Positions 8,190-15,394 of a DNA stretch of 64,000 nucleotides are shown piece after piece. This DNA is from VRUE01 sp963702705 (GTDB lineage: Bacteria > Actinomycetota > Thermoleophilia > Solirubrobacterales > 70-9), in the NCBI GenBank assembly GCA_963702705.1, contig CAVPDR010000007.1:620001-684000 (forward strand). The letters run 5' to 3'. Below the pieces are notes generated by a model. The model was not told the DNA's origin. It saw nothing but the letters and a program-made list of their open reading frames with translations, and did no database searches. How positions within the stretch are numbered: position 1 is the stretch's first letter; the number at the start of each line of letters is the position of its first letter. A program made the translations under genes and the position numbers.

Positions 8190-9941
8190 ATGCGTTCCCG
8201 TTCTGCCCTGGTCCTGCCGCTTTTTGCGCTCGCGGTGGCGCTGGTCGCGCCTGCCCAGGCCAGCGCCGAATCGTTCCCGAGCGACGCCGGCAACTTCGTC
8301 AGCGACAACATCAAGTACTTCGTCGCCGCCCTGGTCGCCGCGATCCTGATCCTCCTCCTGGTGGTCAGCATCACCCAGCGCCGCGCCAAGGAGAAGGCCG
8401 CCAAGGGTGGCGCAACTGCGCCGGGCAAAGCGCCCGCACCGGCGAAGGGTCCTCCACCGCCGCCGAGTGCCGCCGGACAGGGCCAGACCGCCGAGCTTCC
8501 CGCCGCGCCTGCGCCCGGTGCTCCCCCCGCCGCGGCAGCGACCGCCGCGACCGGTCAGCCGCTGAGCGCGAAGGAGAAGCGCAAACAAGCCCGCGATCAG
8601 CAGCGTGCCGCCCGGCTCGAGCATCGCAAGCGGCGGCAGGCCGAGGCCAAACGGCGCAAGGAAGAGCGCGTCGCCAAGCGTGGCGGGGGCAAGCCGGCCA
8701 CGGGGGCTCGCCCTGGCAGCAGGCGGGCGCGCAAGGAGGCGGCGAAGGCGGAGCGCCAGCTCGCCGAAGCCCGCGTCGCGCACGAGCGCGAACAACTTCA
8801 GGCCGGCGGACAGGCGCCCCAGCAGATTCCACCGGTTCCGGCGGAACCCGTCTCAGTTCCGCCGCTGCCGCCGGCGATTGCGCCCGCGCCGCCCGCTTCG
8901 CCGCTGCCGACTGAGCCGCAGCCGCCAGCCTCGCTTGCACCGGCGTCTGCTCTTCCGCCGGGTGCGCCTCCCGGCTACGACAATCCCGCCGCCGCCGAAC
9001 AGCGGGTGCAGACAAAGGTCGGCGAAATCCAGCGTGAGGAGGAGCGGATCAGGGCCGAGGCCGATCGCCGTATCGCCGAGGCCGAACGGCTGCAGCGCGA
9101 GGCGAACGAACGTGCCGCCCGTGCCCAGGCCGGCCAGGTGACGCAGGGCATGCCCGCGGTGTCGCCCCCGGCGCCTGCCCCCCCAGTTGCGGTGCCACCG
9201 GCAGCGGTGGTGCCTGGCGCGACTCCCGATCTGCAGACCGCCGAGCACCAGCTGCAGCAGGGGCGCGAAGCGCAGGAGCGGGCGATGGAAGAGGCGCAGG
9301 AGCGCCTGCGCCAGATCGAGGAGCGGACCAGGGAAGCGGAGCGCCGTGCCGCCGAGGCCGAGCGACTCGCCAAGCTGAAGTCAGAGGAAGAGGAGCGCGA
9401 GCGGCGCCTCAACGAGATCCGCGAAAGCGTCGCCCAGGCCGAGGAGCGCGCCCGCGAGGCCGAGCGGCGGGCGGTTGAAGCCGAGCAGGCGGTGATCCAG
9501 GCGGTTCAGACGCCGGGCGGACAGGTGGCCCCGCCACCGGTGCCACAGCCGACGCCGACGCCGCCTCCGCCACCGCCCGCCCCCGAGCCGACCCCGCCAC
9601 CACCCGCGCCACAGCCGACCCCTGCCCCGCCTCCGCCTGCCCCCGGACCGCCTCCGCCGACACCGGAGCCTCCCGCGCCTTCGCCGTTGCCCCCGCCACC
9701 GGCGCCAGAGCCTCCCGCGCCTTCGCCGCCCCCAGCGGCCGCGTCCGCGGGCAACACGATCGACCTCAACTCGGTCAGCTTCGAGCAGCTGCGCGCCGAG
9801 AACCTCTCGGTCACTCAGGCGACCCGCCTACTTGCGCATCGAGAGCGGCTCGGGCGCTTCGGCTCGGTCGACGAGCTGGACGAGGTGCCGGGCTTTCCCG
9901 AGGACGTTCTGGCGGACCTGAAGAGCCGCTCTACCGTTTAG
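8190..9941 (+). CDS. Membrane-anchored coiled-coil, Pro-rich protein with C-terminal helix-hairpin-helix
   Basis: 583 residues. Signal peptide (1-26), one membrane helix (about 45-65), a Lys/Arg/Ala/Glu-rich stretch, Pro-rich linkers (many PPP and PAP repeats, about 215-260 and 440-520) and long charged coiled coils (EAERR..AEAERL repeats, about 270-310 and 350-430). The last 60 residues (IDLNSVSFEQLRAENLS...DELDEVPGFP) match the ComEA-type helix-hairpin-helix that binds DNA or protein. The N-out topology is not settled. Coiled coils next to cell-division genes may suggest a scaffold role, but the function is unknown. Confidence 0.72.
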   Translation: MRSRSALVLPLFALAVALVAPAQASAESFPSDAGNFVSDNIKYFVAALVAAILILLLVVSITQRRAKEKAAKGGATAPGKAPAPAKGPPPPPSAAGQGQTAELPAAPAPGAPPAAAATAATGQPLSAKEKRKQARDQQRAARLEHRKRRQAEAKRRKEERVAKRGGGKPATGARPGSRRARKEAAKAERQLAEARVAHEREQLQAGGQAPQQIPPVPAEPVSVPPLPPAIAPAPPASPLPTEPQPPASLAPASALPPGAPPGYDNPAAAEQRVQTKVGEIQREEERIRAEADRRIAEAERLQREANERAARAQAGQVTQGMPAVSPPAPAPPVAVPPAAVVPGATPDLQTAEHQLQQGREAQERAMEEAQERLRQIEERTREAERRAAEAERLAKLKSEEEERERRLNEIRESVAQAEERAREAERRAVEAEQAVIQAVQTPGGQVAPPPVPQPTPTPPPPPPAPEPTPPPPAPQPTPAPPPPAPGPPPPTPEPPAPSPLPPPPAPEPPAPSPPPAAASAGNTIDLNSVSFEQLRAENLSVTQATRLLAHRERLGRFGSVDELDEVPGFPEDVLADLKSRSTV

Positions 9942-11311
9942 AGCCCGTAGGCCTCGAGCAGCTTCAACCAGATCTCGCTGCGCGAGGGGTAAGCCGCGAC
10001 TGCGTGGCGGAGCTGCGCCAGGGGGACCCCGCCGACAATGGCCACTGTCGCCGCGTGAAGGAAGTCGGCTGTCTCGAAGCCTGTGAAGGTGGCGCCGACG
10101 ATCACCCCGCGGGTCTCGTCGATTACCAGGCGTGAGGTGCCGCCGGTTTCCTTGCCCTGGAAGCTGGCGCCTGCCGTGCCGTCGGTTGGCACGTCGACGG
10201 CGCGGGCGTCGATGCCGGCTTCGCGGGCCTGGTCGAGGGTCTTGCCCGCGGCGGCGACCTGGGGGTCGGTGAAGGTGACCCGGGGGGAGCCGATGCCTTC
10301 CGCGATCGCCTCGACCTCGCGGCCGAGGGCGTTCTCGGCGACGACCCAGGCCTGGTACTTGCCCATATGGGTGAAGAGGGCGCGGCCGCTGACGTCGCCG
10401 ACGGCGTAGAGCCACTCGCGACCGCCGATTCGCAGCCGGTCATCGGTCTCCAGCGGCTCACCCTTGCCGGGCTCGGCGCCGACCGACTCGAGGCCGATGC
10501 CCTCGGTCCGCGGCTTGCGGCCGACGGCGACGAGGATCTCGGCGGCCTCGACCGTGCTGCCATCGTCGAGCTCGACCGCGACTCCGCCGTCGCTGGAGTC
10601 GACGCGTCGGGCGTGGACCCCGGTGCGCACGTCGACGCCGTGCCGCTCGCGCAGGGCCACCGCCACCTGCTCGCCGGCGAAGGGCTCCTCGCGCGAGAGC
10701 AGGTGCTCGCCCTCGATCAGGGTGACCCGGGTGCCGAGCGTCGACCAGGCCTGGGCGAGCTCGCAGCCGACCGGGCCGCCGCCGAGGACGACCATGCTCG
10801 CGGGGATCCGCTTCGAGGTCGTGCCGTCGCGGTTGTTCCAAGCCTTGACCGAGTCGAGGCCGTCGATCGGCGGCATCCGCGCGCCGCTGCCGGTGGCGAT
10901 GACGACGACCCGACTTGCGCTCAGCACCTCGTCGCCGACGCGCACACGGCGCTCGCCGTCGAGCCTGCCCTCGCCGCGGAAGAGCTCGATCCCGCGCTCT
11001 TCGAGCCAGGGCAGCTGCCCCGAGTCGTCGAGGTCGTGGATCACCTCGTCGCGACGCTCGAGAACCGCCCGCGGGTCGAGCTCGCCGCTGACCGCCTCGG
11101 CCACTCCCGGCACCCGGCGTGCCTCGTCGAGCAGGTCGCCCGGGCGCAGCAGCGCCTTCGAGGGCATGCAGGCGTAGTAGGAGCACTCGCCGCCGACCAG
11201 GTGCGGCTCGACGATCGCCACCGACATGCCCCCTTCAGCGAGGCGGCCGGCGCAGACCTCCCCCGGCGCCCCGGCGCCGAGCACGATCGCGTCGAATTGC
11301 CGCTCGGCCAT
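9938..11311 (-). CDS. FAD/NAD-dependent pyridine nucleotide-disulfide oxidoreductase (dihydrolipoamide dehydrogenase-like)
   Basis: 457 residues from ATG 11311 (MAERQFDAIVLGAG). It has an FAD-binding GxGxxG-like N-terminus, a redox-active disulfide C43/C48 in ECSYYACMPSK, a second Rossmann motif VVLGGGPVGCELA, an FAD-contacting YAVGDVSG and the C-terminal dimerisation domain. In dihydrolipoamide dehydrogenases the C-terminal active site reads HPT.SE; here it reads AYPSRSE, so Tyr replaces the catalytic His. The substrate may therefore not be dihydrolipoamide. No 2-oxoacid dehydrogenase genes are nearby. It is divergent from the tmRNA gene. Confidence 0.85.
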   Translation of the reverse strand: MAERQFDAIVLGAGAPGEVCAGRLAEGGMSVAIVEPHLVGGECSYYACMPSKALLRPGDLLDEARRVPGVAEAVSGELDPRAVLERRDEVIHDLDDSGQLPWLEERGIELFRGEGRLDGERRVRVGDEVLSASRVVVIATGSGARMPPIDGLDSVKAWNNRDGTTSKRIPASMVVLGGGPVGCELAQAWSTLGTRVTLIEGEHLLSREEPFAGEQVAVALRERHGVDVRTGVHARRVDSSDGGVAVELDDGSTVEAAEILVAVGRKPRTEGIGLESVGAEPGKGEPLETDDRLRIGGREWLYAVGDVSGRALFTHMGKYQAWVVAENALGREVEAIAEGIGSPRVTFTDPQVAAAGKTLDQAREAGIDARAVDVPTDGTAGASFQGKETGGTSRLVIDETRGVIVGATFTGFETADFLHAATVAIVGGVPLAQLRHAVAAYPSRSEIWLKLLEAYGL

Positions 11312-11322
11312 CGCCGACACCG

Positions 11323-11328
11323 TACAAT
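11323..11328 (+). promoter_or_regulatory. -10 box of the tmRNA promoter
   Basis: TACAAT stands 15 bp before the mature tmRNA 5' end. A TTGCCG at 11297-11302 could be the -35, but the 20-bp spacer is long. The gap to the mature end leaves a short leader for RNase P to remove. Confidence 0.5.
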
Positions 11329-11343
11329 CGATCTGCTGTGCAC

Positions 11344-11702
11344 GGGGGCGACAGGCTTCGACGTGGTCGGTCCGTGCGAACGGTTGCAGGTCGAGGTTGC
11401 CGGAGGCCTCGTTAAACCCCGGCACAAACCAATACGTGCGGACCATGAGTTCGCCCTCGCTGCCTAGCTAGAACCTAGGTGATGAGAGTCGGTCCTTCCT
11501 CGCCCGCAGGAGGGGCAGCCGGCTTCAGAACGCGGGCTTACCCCGGCGGATCGCCCCGTCTTCCAGGGGAAATTTCAGAGGGCTTTGCCTCCCGTAGTGC
11601 CCGCCGGCGCGGACCCCGGGAGACGAGAATCAAGCGCCGGCTAAACCTGTAGACGCCATCGCACTACGGCCTCGGACGCCGGTTCAATTCCGGCCGCCTC
11701 CA
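11344..11702 (+). ncRNA. ssrA: Transfer-messenger RNA (tmRNA)
   Basis: The 5' end GGGGGCG pairs with CGCCTCC at 11695-11701 (one G-U) to form the tRNA acceptor stem, with A11702 as discriminator and no encoded CCA. ACAGGCTTCGAC follows the 5' strand and GGTTCAATTCC gives the T-arm, both typical of tmRNA. At 359 nt the size is normal. The tag region ends in DHEFALAA then TAG at about 11467, the classical ALAA degron. The likely resume codon GCA in GGCACAAACC is one base out of frame with that ending, so either the resume codon differs or there is a 1-nt error. It works with SmpB to free stalled ribosomes. Confidence 0.92.
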
Positions 11703-11711
11703 TCAAAGCCC

Positions 11712-11758
11712 GCCGACGGGCCTGAAATCCCCCATAGGGGGATTTCAGGCCCGTCGGC
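11712..11758. terminator. Long perfect hairpin terminator between ssrA and peroxiredoxin
   Basis: Two perfect 22-nt arms (11712-11733 and 11737-11758) are separated by only ATA. It begins 10 nt after the tmRNA end and its right arm contains the last codons and stop of the convergent peroxiredoxin gene. It can serve as a bidirectional terminator; the short T-tract is typical for high-GC genomes. Confidence 0.85.
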
Positions 11759-12320
11759 TTCTCAGCCAGGACAGGACCTCGGCTGCGTCGCGGTCGGGCG
11801 GGAAGACGGGGTAGAAGACCTTGACGATTCTGCCCGCTTCGGCGACCAGCGTGAGGCGCTTGTAGAGGGTCATCCCGCCGGCATCAAAGGTCGGCAGGCG
11901 CAGCCCTTGGGCGAGGCTCAGGCCGCTGTCGCTGAGCAGGCCGAAGGGGATGTGCTCGCGCTCGGCGAACTCTGCCTGCTCCGCCGGGTTCTGGGCGCTG
12001 ATGCCGATCACGGTCGCCCCGAGCGAGGAGAGCTCGGCGAGGCTGTCGCGGTAGGCGCAGCTCTGCGGCGTGCAGCCGCGGGCGCCGGGGATGTCGTCCC
12101 AGCCGACGGGCGAGGGCTCGCCGGGGGTGCCGGTGCGGGGGTAGACGTAGGCGACGAGGCGCCCCTCGATCGCGCTCGTCAGGTCCATCGATCCGCCCAA
12201 GGTCGAGCGCAGGCGAACCTCGGGCATCGCCATTCCGGTCAGGTGATCGGCGGCTCCGTCGTCCTCCGGGGGCGGCAGATCTGCCGGTAGCCGACTGTAG
12301 TCGAGGCCCATAGCGCCCAT
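11745..12320 (-). CDS. Peroxiredoxin, BCP/PrxQ type
   Basis: 191 residues. GCTPQSCAYRD (C83, C88) matches the peroxidatic and resolving cysteines of bacterioferritin comigratory protein (BCP/PrxQ), spaced CxxxxC. The fold context AYVYPRTGTPG, VIGISAQNP and LLSDSGLSLAQGL also fits the AhpC/TSA family. It reduces hydroperoxides using thioredoxin. The start is ATG 12320, with ATG 12311 as an alternative. The stop codon lies inside the arm of the terminator shared with tmRNA. Confidence 0.88.
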   Translation of the reverse strand: MGAMGLDYSRLPADLPPPEDDGAADHLTGMAMPEVRLRSTLGGSMDLTSAIEGRLVAYVYPRTGTPGEPSPVGWDDIPGARGCTPQSCAYRDSLAELSSLGATVIGISAQNPAEQAEFAEREHIPFGLLSDSGLSLAQGLRLPTFDAGGMTLYKRLTLVAEAGRIVKVFYPVFPPDRDAAEVLSWLRSRRA

Positions 12321-12360
12321 CGTCGCACGCCTCCGACCGCTGGATTCGTATGGTTGGCGG

Positions 12361-12897
12361 ATGCAGCGCTACGTCGCCTTCCTGCGCGGGATGAACCTCG
12401 GCGGTCGCCGGATCAAGAACGACGAGCTGAAGCGGGAGTTCGAGCAGCTTGGACTGGGTGACGTCTCCTGCTTTCGCGCCAGCGGCAACGTGATCTTCGC
12501 GACCGGGGAGAAGGGCGAGGAGAAGCTGAAGCGACGGATCGAAGCCGGTCTGGGCAAATCGCTGGGCTACAAGGTGCCGGTGTTCCTCCGCAACGCGGCG
12601 GAGCTCGGTGCGGTTTCAGCTCGGGAGCCGCTCGACCCGGCGCTGCTCAGCGCGTCGAAGGGAAAGCTGCAGGTGGCGTTTCTGCCCTCGGCGCCAAAGG
12701 CCGATGCTCGAAAGCGGGCGCTCGCCCTGGCAAGCGACGAGGACCGGCTCGCGATCGACGGTCGCGAGCTCTACTGGCTGCCCAGCGGCGGCATCTCCGA
12801 ATCGGATCTCGACCTGAAGACGATCGAGTCCGCCGTCGGCCCCTGGACGATGCGCACCAAGGGCACGGTCGACCAGATCGCCGCCAAGCTCGCCTAG
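12361..12897 (+). CDS. DUF1697 family protein
   Basis: 178 residues. The N-terminus RYVAFLRGMNLGG, then SCFRASGNVIF, is diagnostic of DUF1697, a widespread cytoplasmic family without known function. TATGGT at 12347-12352 lies 8 bp before the ATG, suggesting a leaderless transcript. Its TAG stop is part of the CTAG target-site repeat at the left end of the adjacent IS element. Confidence 0.85.
   Translation: MQRYVAFLRGMNLGGRRIKNDELKREFEQLGLGDVSCFRASGNVIFATGEKGEEKLKRRIEAGLGKSLGYKVPVFLRNAAELGAVSAREPLDPALLSASKGKLQVAFLPSAPKADARKRALALASDEDRLAIDGRELYWLPSGGISESDLDLKTIESAVGPWTMRTKGTVDQIAAKLA
12894..12897. repeat. Target-site duplication, left copy (CTAG)
   Basis: CTAG directly outside the left inverted repeat, matching CTAG at 13915-13918. 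It contains the stop codon of the DUF1697 gene. Confidence 0.65.
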
Positions 12898-12914
12898 ATG
12901 AGTAGTTCCACGAC
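12898..12914. repeat. IS left inverted repeat
   Basis: 17-bp terminal repeat, perfect complement of the right end. Confidence 0.85.
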
Positions 12915-13805
12915 TCAGGCCACGTAGTCGACCAATGCCCGGCTGGGGCGCCCGAGTTCGTAGTTGAGCGAAACCGCCGCGGCAAGCGCAAGGAAGCGGC
13001 TCGCGATGCGAGCCCGCAACCCACGCAAGGTGCGGGCGCCGTGGCGCTCGAGGGCGAGGATGTCCTTAGCGGTCCAGTAGATCGACTCGATCCGCTGGCG
13101 CAGCGGCGCCAGGTGCAGAGCGCCGTCGGGCTCGTCTTTGCGGGCGGGCCGGACGATGGTCGCGCCGAGGGCGGCAGCATCGGCTTCGAAGTCGGCGCCG
13201 GCGTATCCCTTGTCGCCGAGGATGGTGATCGGCCCTGAGCGGTTGACCCGCTCCAGCAGCCGCAGGCAGACCTCGCGCTCTCCTTCCTTGGGCGAGGTCA
13301 GCGCCATCGCCCGGGGCGTGCCGTCGGGCGCCATCAGCGTGTGCAGACGCAATCCCCAGAAGTAGCGGCTGTGGCTGGCGCAGAAGCCGTAGTCGGCGGC
13401 GTCTGAGAGCGCCCCGCCGAGGCTGTTGGCCCCGGCTCGCTTGACCGTCTCGCGCGAGCGGGCGCACTCCACCGGCGTGGAGTCGACGAGCAGCAGGTCG
13501 TCGTGCCAGCCGGGGCTCTGGGCGGCGAAGGTCGCGCTCATCGCCTCGATCGTCTCGGTCAGCCGCTCGCGGCGCTTGTGGAAGCCAGAGCGCTTGGTGA
13601 GCGCCGGGAACAGGTGGCGCAGACGCTTGCAGGCGATCCGCACGAAGCGCTCGTCAGAGCCAACGCCCATGATCGACTGCGCGACGCAGAGCGTCACGAC
13701 CTCCGCGTCGGTCAGTCTCCTACGGGCGTTCTTCTTGCCTTCGGGCAGGAAATCGTCGGCGGTGCAGAACACCGCAGTGAGCAGCAGGTCGAGGTCGGCG
13801 AGCAT
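12915..13805 (-). CDS. IS982-family transposase
   Basis: 296 residues, intact. The N-terminus (LADLDLLLTAVFCTADDF) resembles IS982 transposases. The DDE catalytic acidic residues are seen as LLLVDSTPVE, ILGDKGYAGADF and RIESIYWTAKD. It catalyses movement of the surrounding element. The gene fills almost the whole IS. Confidence 0.88.
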   Translation of the reverse strand: MLADLDLLLTAVFCTADDFLPEGKKNARRRLTDAEVVTLCVAQSIMGVGSDERFVRIACKRLRHLFPALTKRSGFHKRRERLTETIEAMSATFAAQSPGWHDDLLLVDSTPVECARSRETVKRAGANSLGGALSDAADYGFCASHSRYFWGLRLHTLMAPDGTPRAMALTSPKEGEREVCLRLLERVNRSGPITILGDKGYAGADFEADAAALGATIVRPARKDEPDGALHLAPLRQRIESIYWTAKDILALERHGARTLRGLRARIASRFLALAAAVSLNYELGRPSRALVDYVA

Positions 13806-13897
13806 CGAGGCCCCCTTCGGGTCGGCGCTGATAATTGAGCACCGCCGACTTCGACCCTGTTGCTTATCTCCCCTGCGAGGCGCTCTTCGGCGTCGCG

Positions 13898-13914
13898 GTC
13901 GTGGAACTACTCAT
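13898..13914. repeat. IS right inverted repeat
   Basis: 17-bp terminal repeat, next to the CTAG copy at 13915-13918. Confidence 0.85.
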
Positions 13915-14841
13915 CTAGAGGTCGGCGCGGGGCAGCGCGGCCAGGTGGGCGTCGGCGCTGACCGCGCCGATTTCCTCGGGCAGTGCCGCGAGCTGGACGT
14001 TGGAGACGAACTCCAGGCGCTGGCCGAGGGGGCGGAAGAAGTTGTCGTAGTGGGTCGGGACGACGACCTTGGGGTCGAGGCGGGGGAGGATTCGTCGCCA
14101 GTAGTCCTCGGTGAAGCTGCGGCCGGCGACGCCGGCGAGGAAGACGTCGACCTCGCGCTCGCGGATCGCCTCGTCGATCAGGTTGGCGCTGCCCTGGTGG
14201 TAGAAGCGCAGGCCGGCGACCTCGATCGAGATCCCCCAGACCTGGCCACAGCGATAGGCGGCGGGGGAGAGGGCGTCGAGGTGCTCGCAGGTGAGGTCGC
14301 CGTCGTAGGGGACGGCGAGGCCGAGCAGCAGCTTCGAGTGAACGCTCGGTGTGAAGCTGACCTCGAACGGCCCGAGCTCGTAGTTGCGGTAGGGCTTGAC
14401 CTCGACCGCCTGCTCGCCGAGCCCGTGCAGTCCCATCAGCGTCAGCAGCGAGTCGGAGCCGTAGGCCTTGCAACCGAAGCGCCGCGCGATCGCCGGCGCG
14501 TCGACCGCGTGGTCGAAGTGCGTGTGCCCGACCAGCACCCCCACCACTTCGCCCGGCGCGCGGACGAAGCGATCGAGCGCTGCCGGATCGGGGAGGGTGG
14601 GCCGTCGTCGCATAAGGTCCGCGAAGGGCACGCGCGAGAGGTAGGGGTCGACGAAGAGCGTCTGCCCCTCGAAGCTCATCCGGTAGCCGGAGACGCCGAG
14701 CCATTCGACTTCGAGTCCGGCCGGCAGCTCCAGTGGCCGTGCCTCGAGCTCGCCTAGCACCTGGCCGTCTTCGCGCTGGGCCGCGCGCCGGGTCAGCCGC
14801 GCTTTCGCCAGCTCGCCCAGGTGTCTCAGCGGCCCGGCCAC
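13915..14841 (-). CDS. MBL-fold metallo-hydrolase (UlaG-like)
   Basis: 308 residues. GHTHFDHAVD carries the zinc-binding HxHxDH motif of the metallo-beta-lactamase superfamily. LFVDPYLSR and a later THYDNFF provide further metal ligands, as in UlaG/RomA-like hydrolases, including enzymes acting on phospholipids or lactones. The substrate is unknown. Its TAG stop is the right-hand CTAG of the IS target duplication, so the insertion just spared the gene. Confidence 0.82.
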   Translation of the reverse strand: MAGPLRHLGELAKARLTRRAAQREDGQVLGELEARPLELPAGLEVEWLGVSGYRMSFEGQTLFVDPYLSRVPFADLMRRRPTLPDPAALDRFVRAPGEVVGVLVGHTHFDHAVDAPAIARRFGCKAYGSDSLLTLMGLHGLGEQAVEVKPYRNYELGPFEVSFTPSVHSKLLLGLAVPYDGDLTCEHLDALSPAAYRCGQVWGISIEVAGLRFYHQGSANLIDEAIREREVDVFLAGVAGRSFTEDYWRRILPRLDPKVVVPTHYDNFFRPLGQRLEFVSNVQLAALPEEIGAVSADAHLAALPRADL

Positions 14842-14849
14842 AAGCCGCC

Positions 14850-15356
14850 TCAGGCGGTCTCGAGCGTTGCCGATAGCCGCGGGGCGCCGGCGATGGTCTG
14901 GAAGACCACGCAGTAGCGCTCGGTCAGCTTCAGCAGGGTGTCGAGTTGCTCGCGGTCGGCCGCGGTCTCGAGCTCGAAAGAGAGGCGAATCGCCGAAAAG
15001 CCGACCGGCGTCTCGCGGTCGACGGCGAGCGTGCCGCGGAAGTCGAGCTCGCCCTCGGCGCGCACGGTCCCCGACTCGACCTCGATCCCCAGCGAGGTTG
15101 CCACGGCCTGCAGCGTCACCCCGGCGCAGGCGACCAGCGCCTCGAGCAGCATGTCGCCCGAGCAGAGCAAGCTGCCGTCGCCGCCCGAGGCGGGATGCAG
15201 TCCGGCCTCGGCGACCGCCCGGCCGGTCTGCACGGAGCAGGAAACACCCTCGCCCAGTCTGCCGTCGGCTGAAAGGGTGACCACTGCCGCATTCGGATCG
15301 TCGCGGTAGCGCTCCTTCAGCGGCGCCTGAATCGTTCGCAGCTCCTCGCGTTCCAC
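14850..15356 (-). CDS. OsmC family peroxiredoxin-like protein
   Basis: 168 residues. VACAGVTLQAVA and LTERYCVVFQ hold the two conserved cysteines of OsmC/Ohr proteins, which reduce organic hydroperoxides. LLEALVACAGVTL is the family core. It sits 8 bp upstream of the metallo-hydrolase on the same strand, probably in one operon. TAACCT at 15363-15368 (minus strand) lies 6 nt before the GTG start, consistent with leaderless transcription. Confidence 0.85.
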   Translation of the reverse strand: MEREELRTIQAPLKERYRDDPNAAVVTLSADGRLGEGVSCSVQTGRAVAEAGLHPASGGDGSLLCSGDMLLEALVACAGVTLQAVATSLGIEVESGTVRAEGELDFRGTLAVDRETPVGFSAIRLSFELETAADREQLDTLLKLTERYCVVFQTIAGAPRLSATLETA

Positions 15357-15394
15357 GCCCAGAGGTTACTTACGCCTGCGTTGCGGGCTGCGTA

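Larger units (their letters stand above)
12898..13914. mobile_element. IS982-family insertion sequence, complete
   Basis: 1,017 bp bounded by perfect 17-bp inverted repeats (ATGAGTAGTTCCACGAC at 12898-12914, its reverse complement at 13898-13914) and flanked by CTAG direct repeats. It contains one transposase gene whose stop is immediately next to the left repeat. Length, single ORF and protein family fit IS982. The element looks intact and may be recent or still active. Confidence 0.85.
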
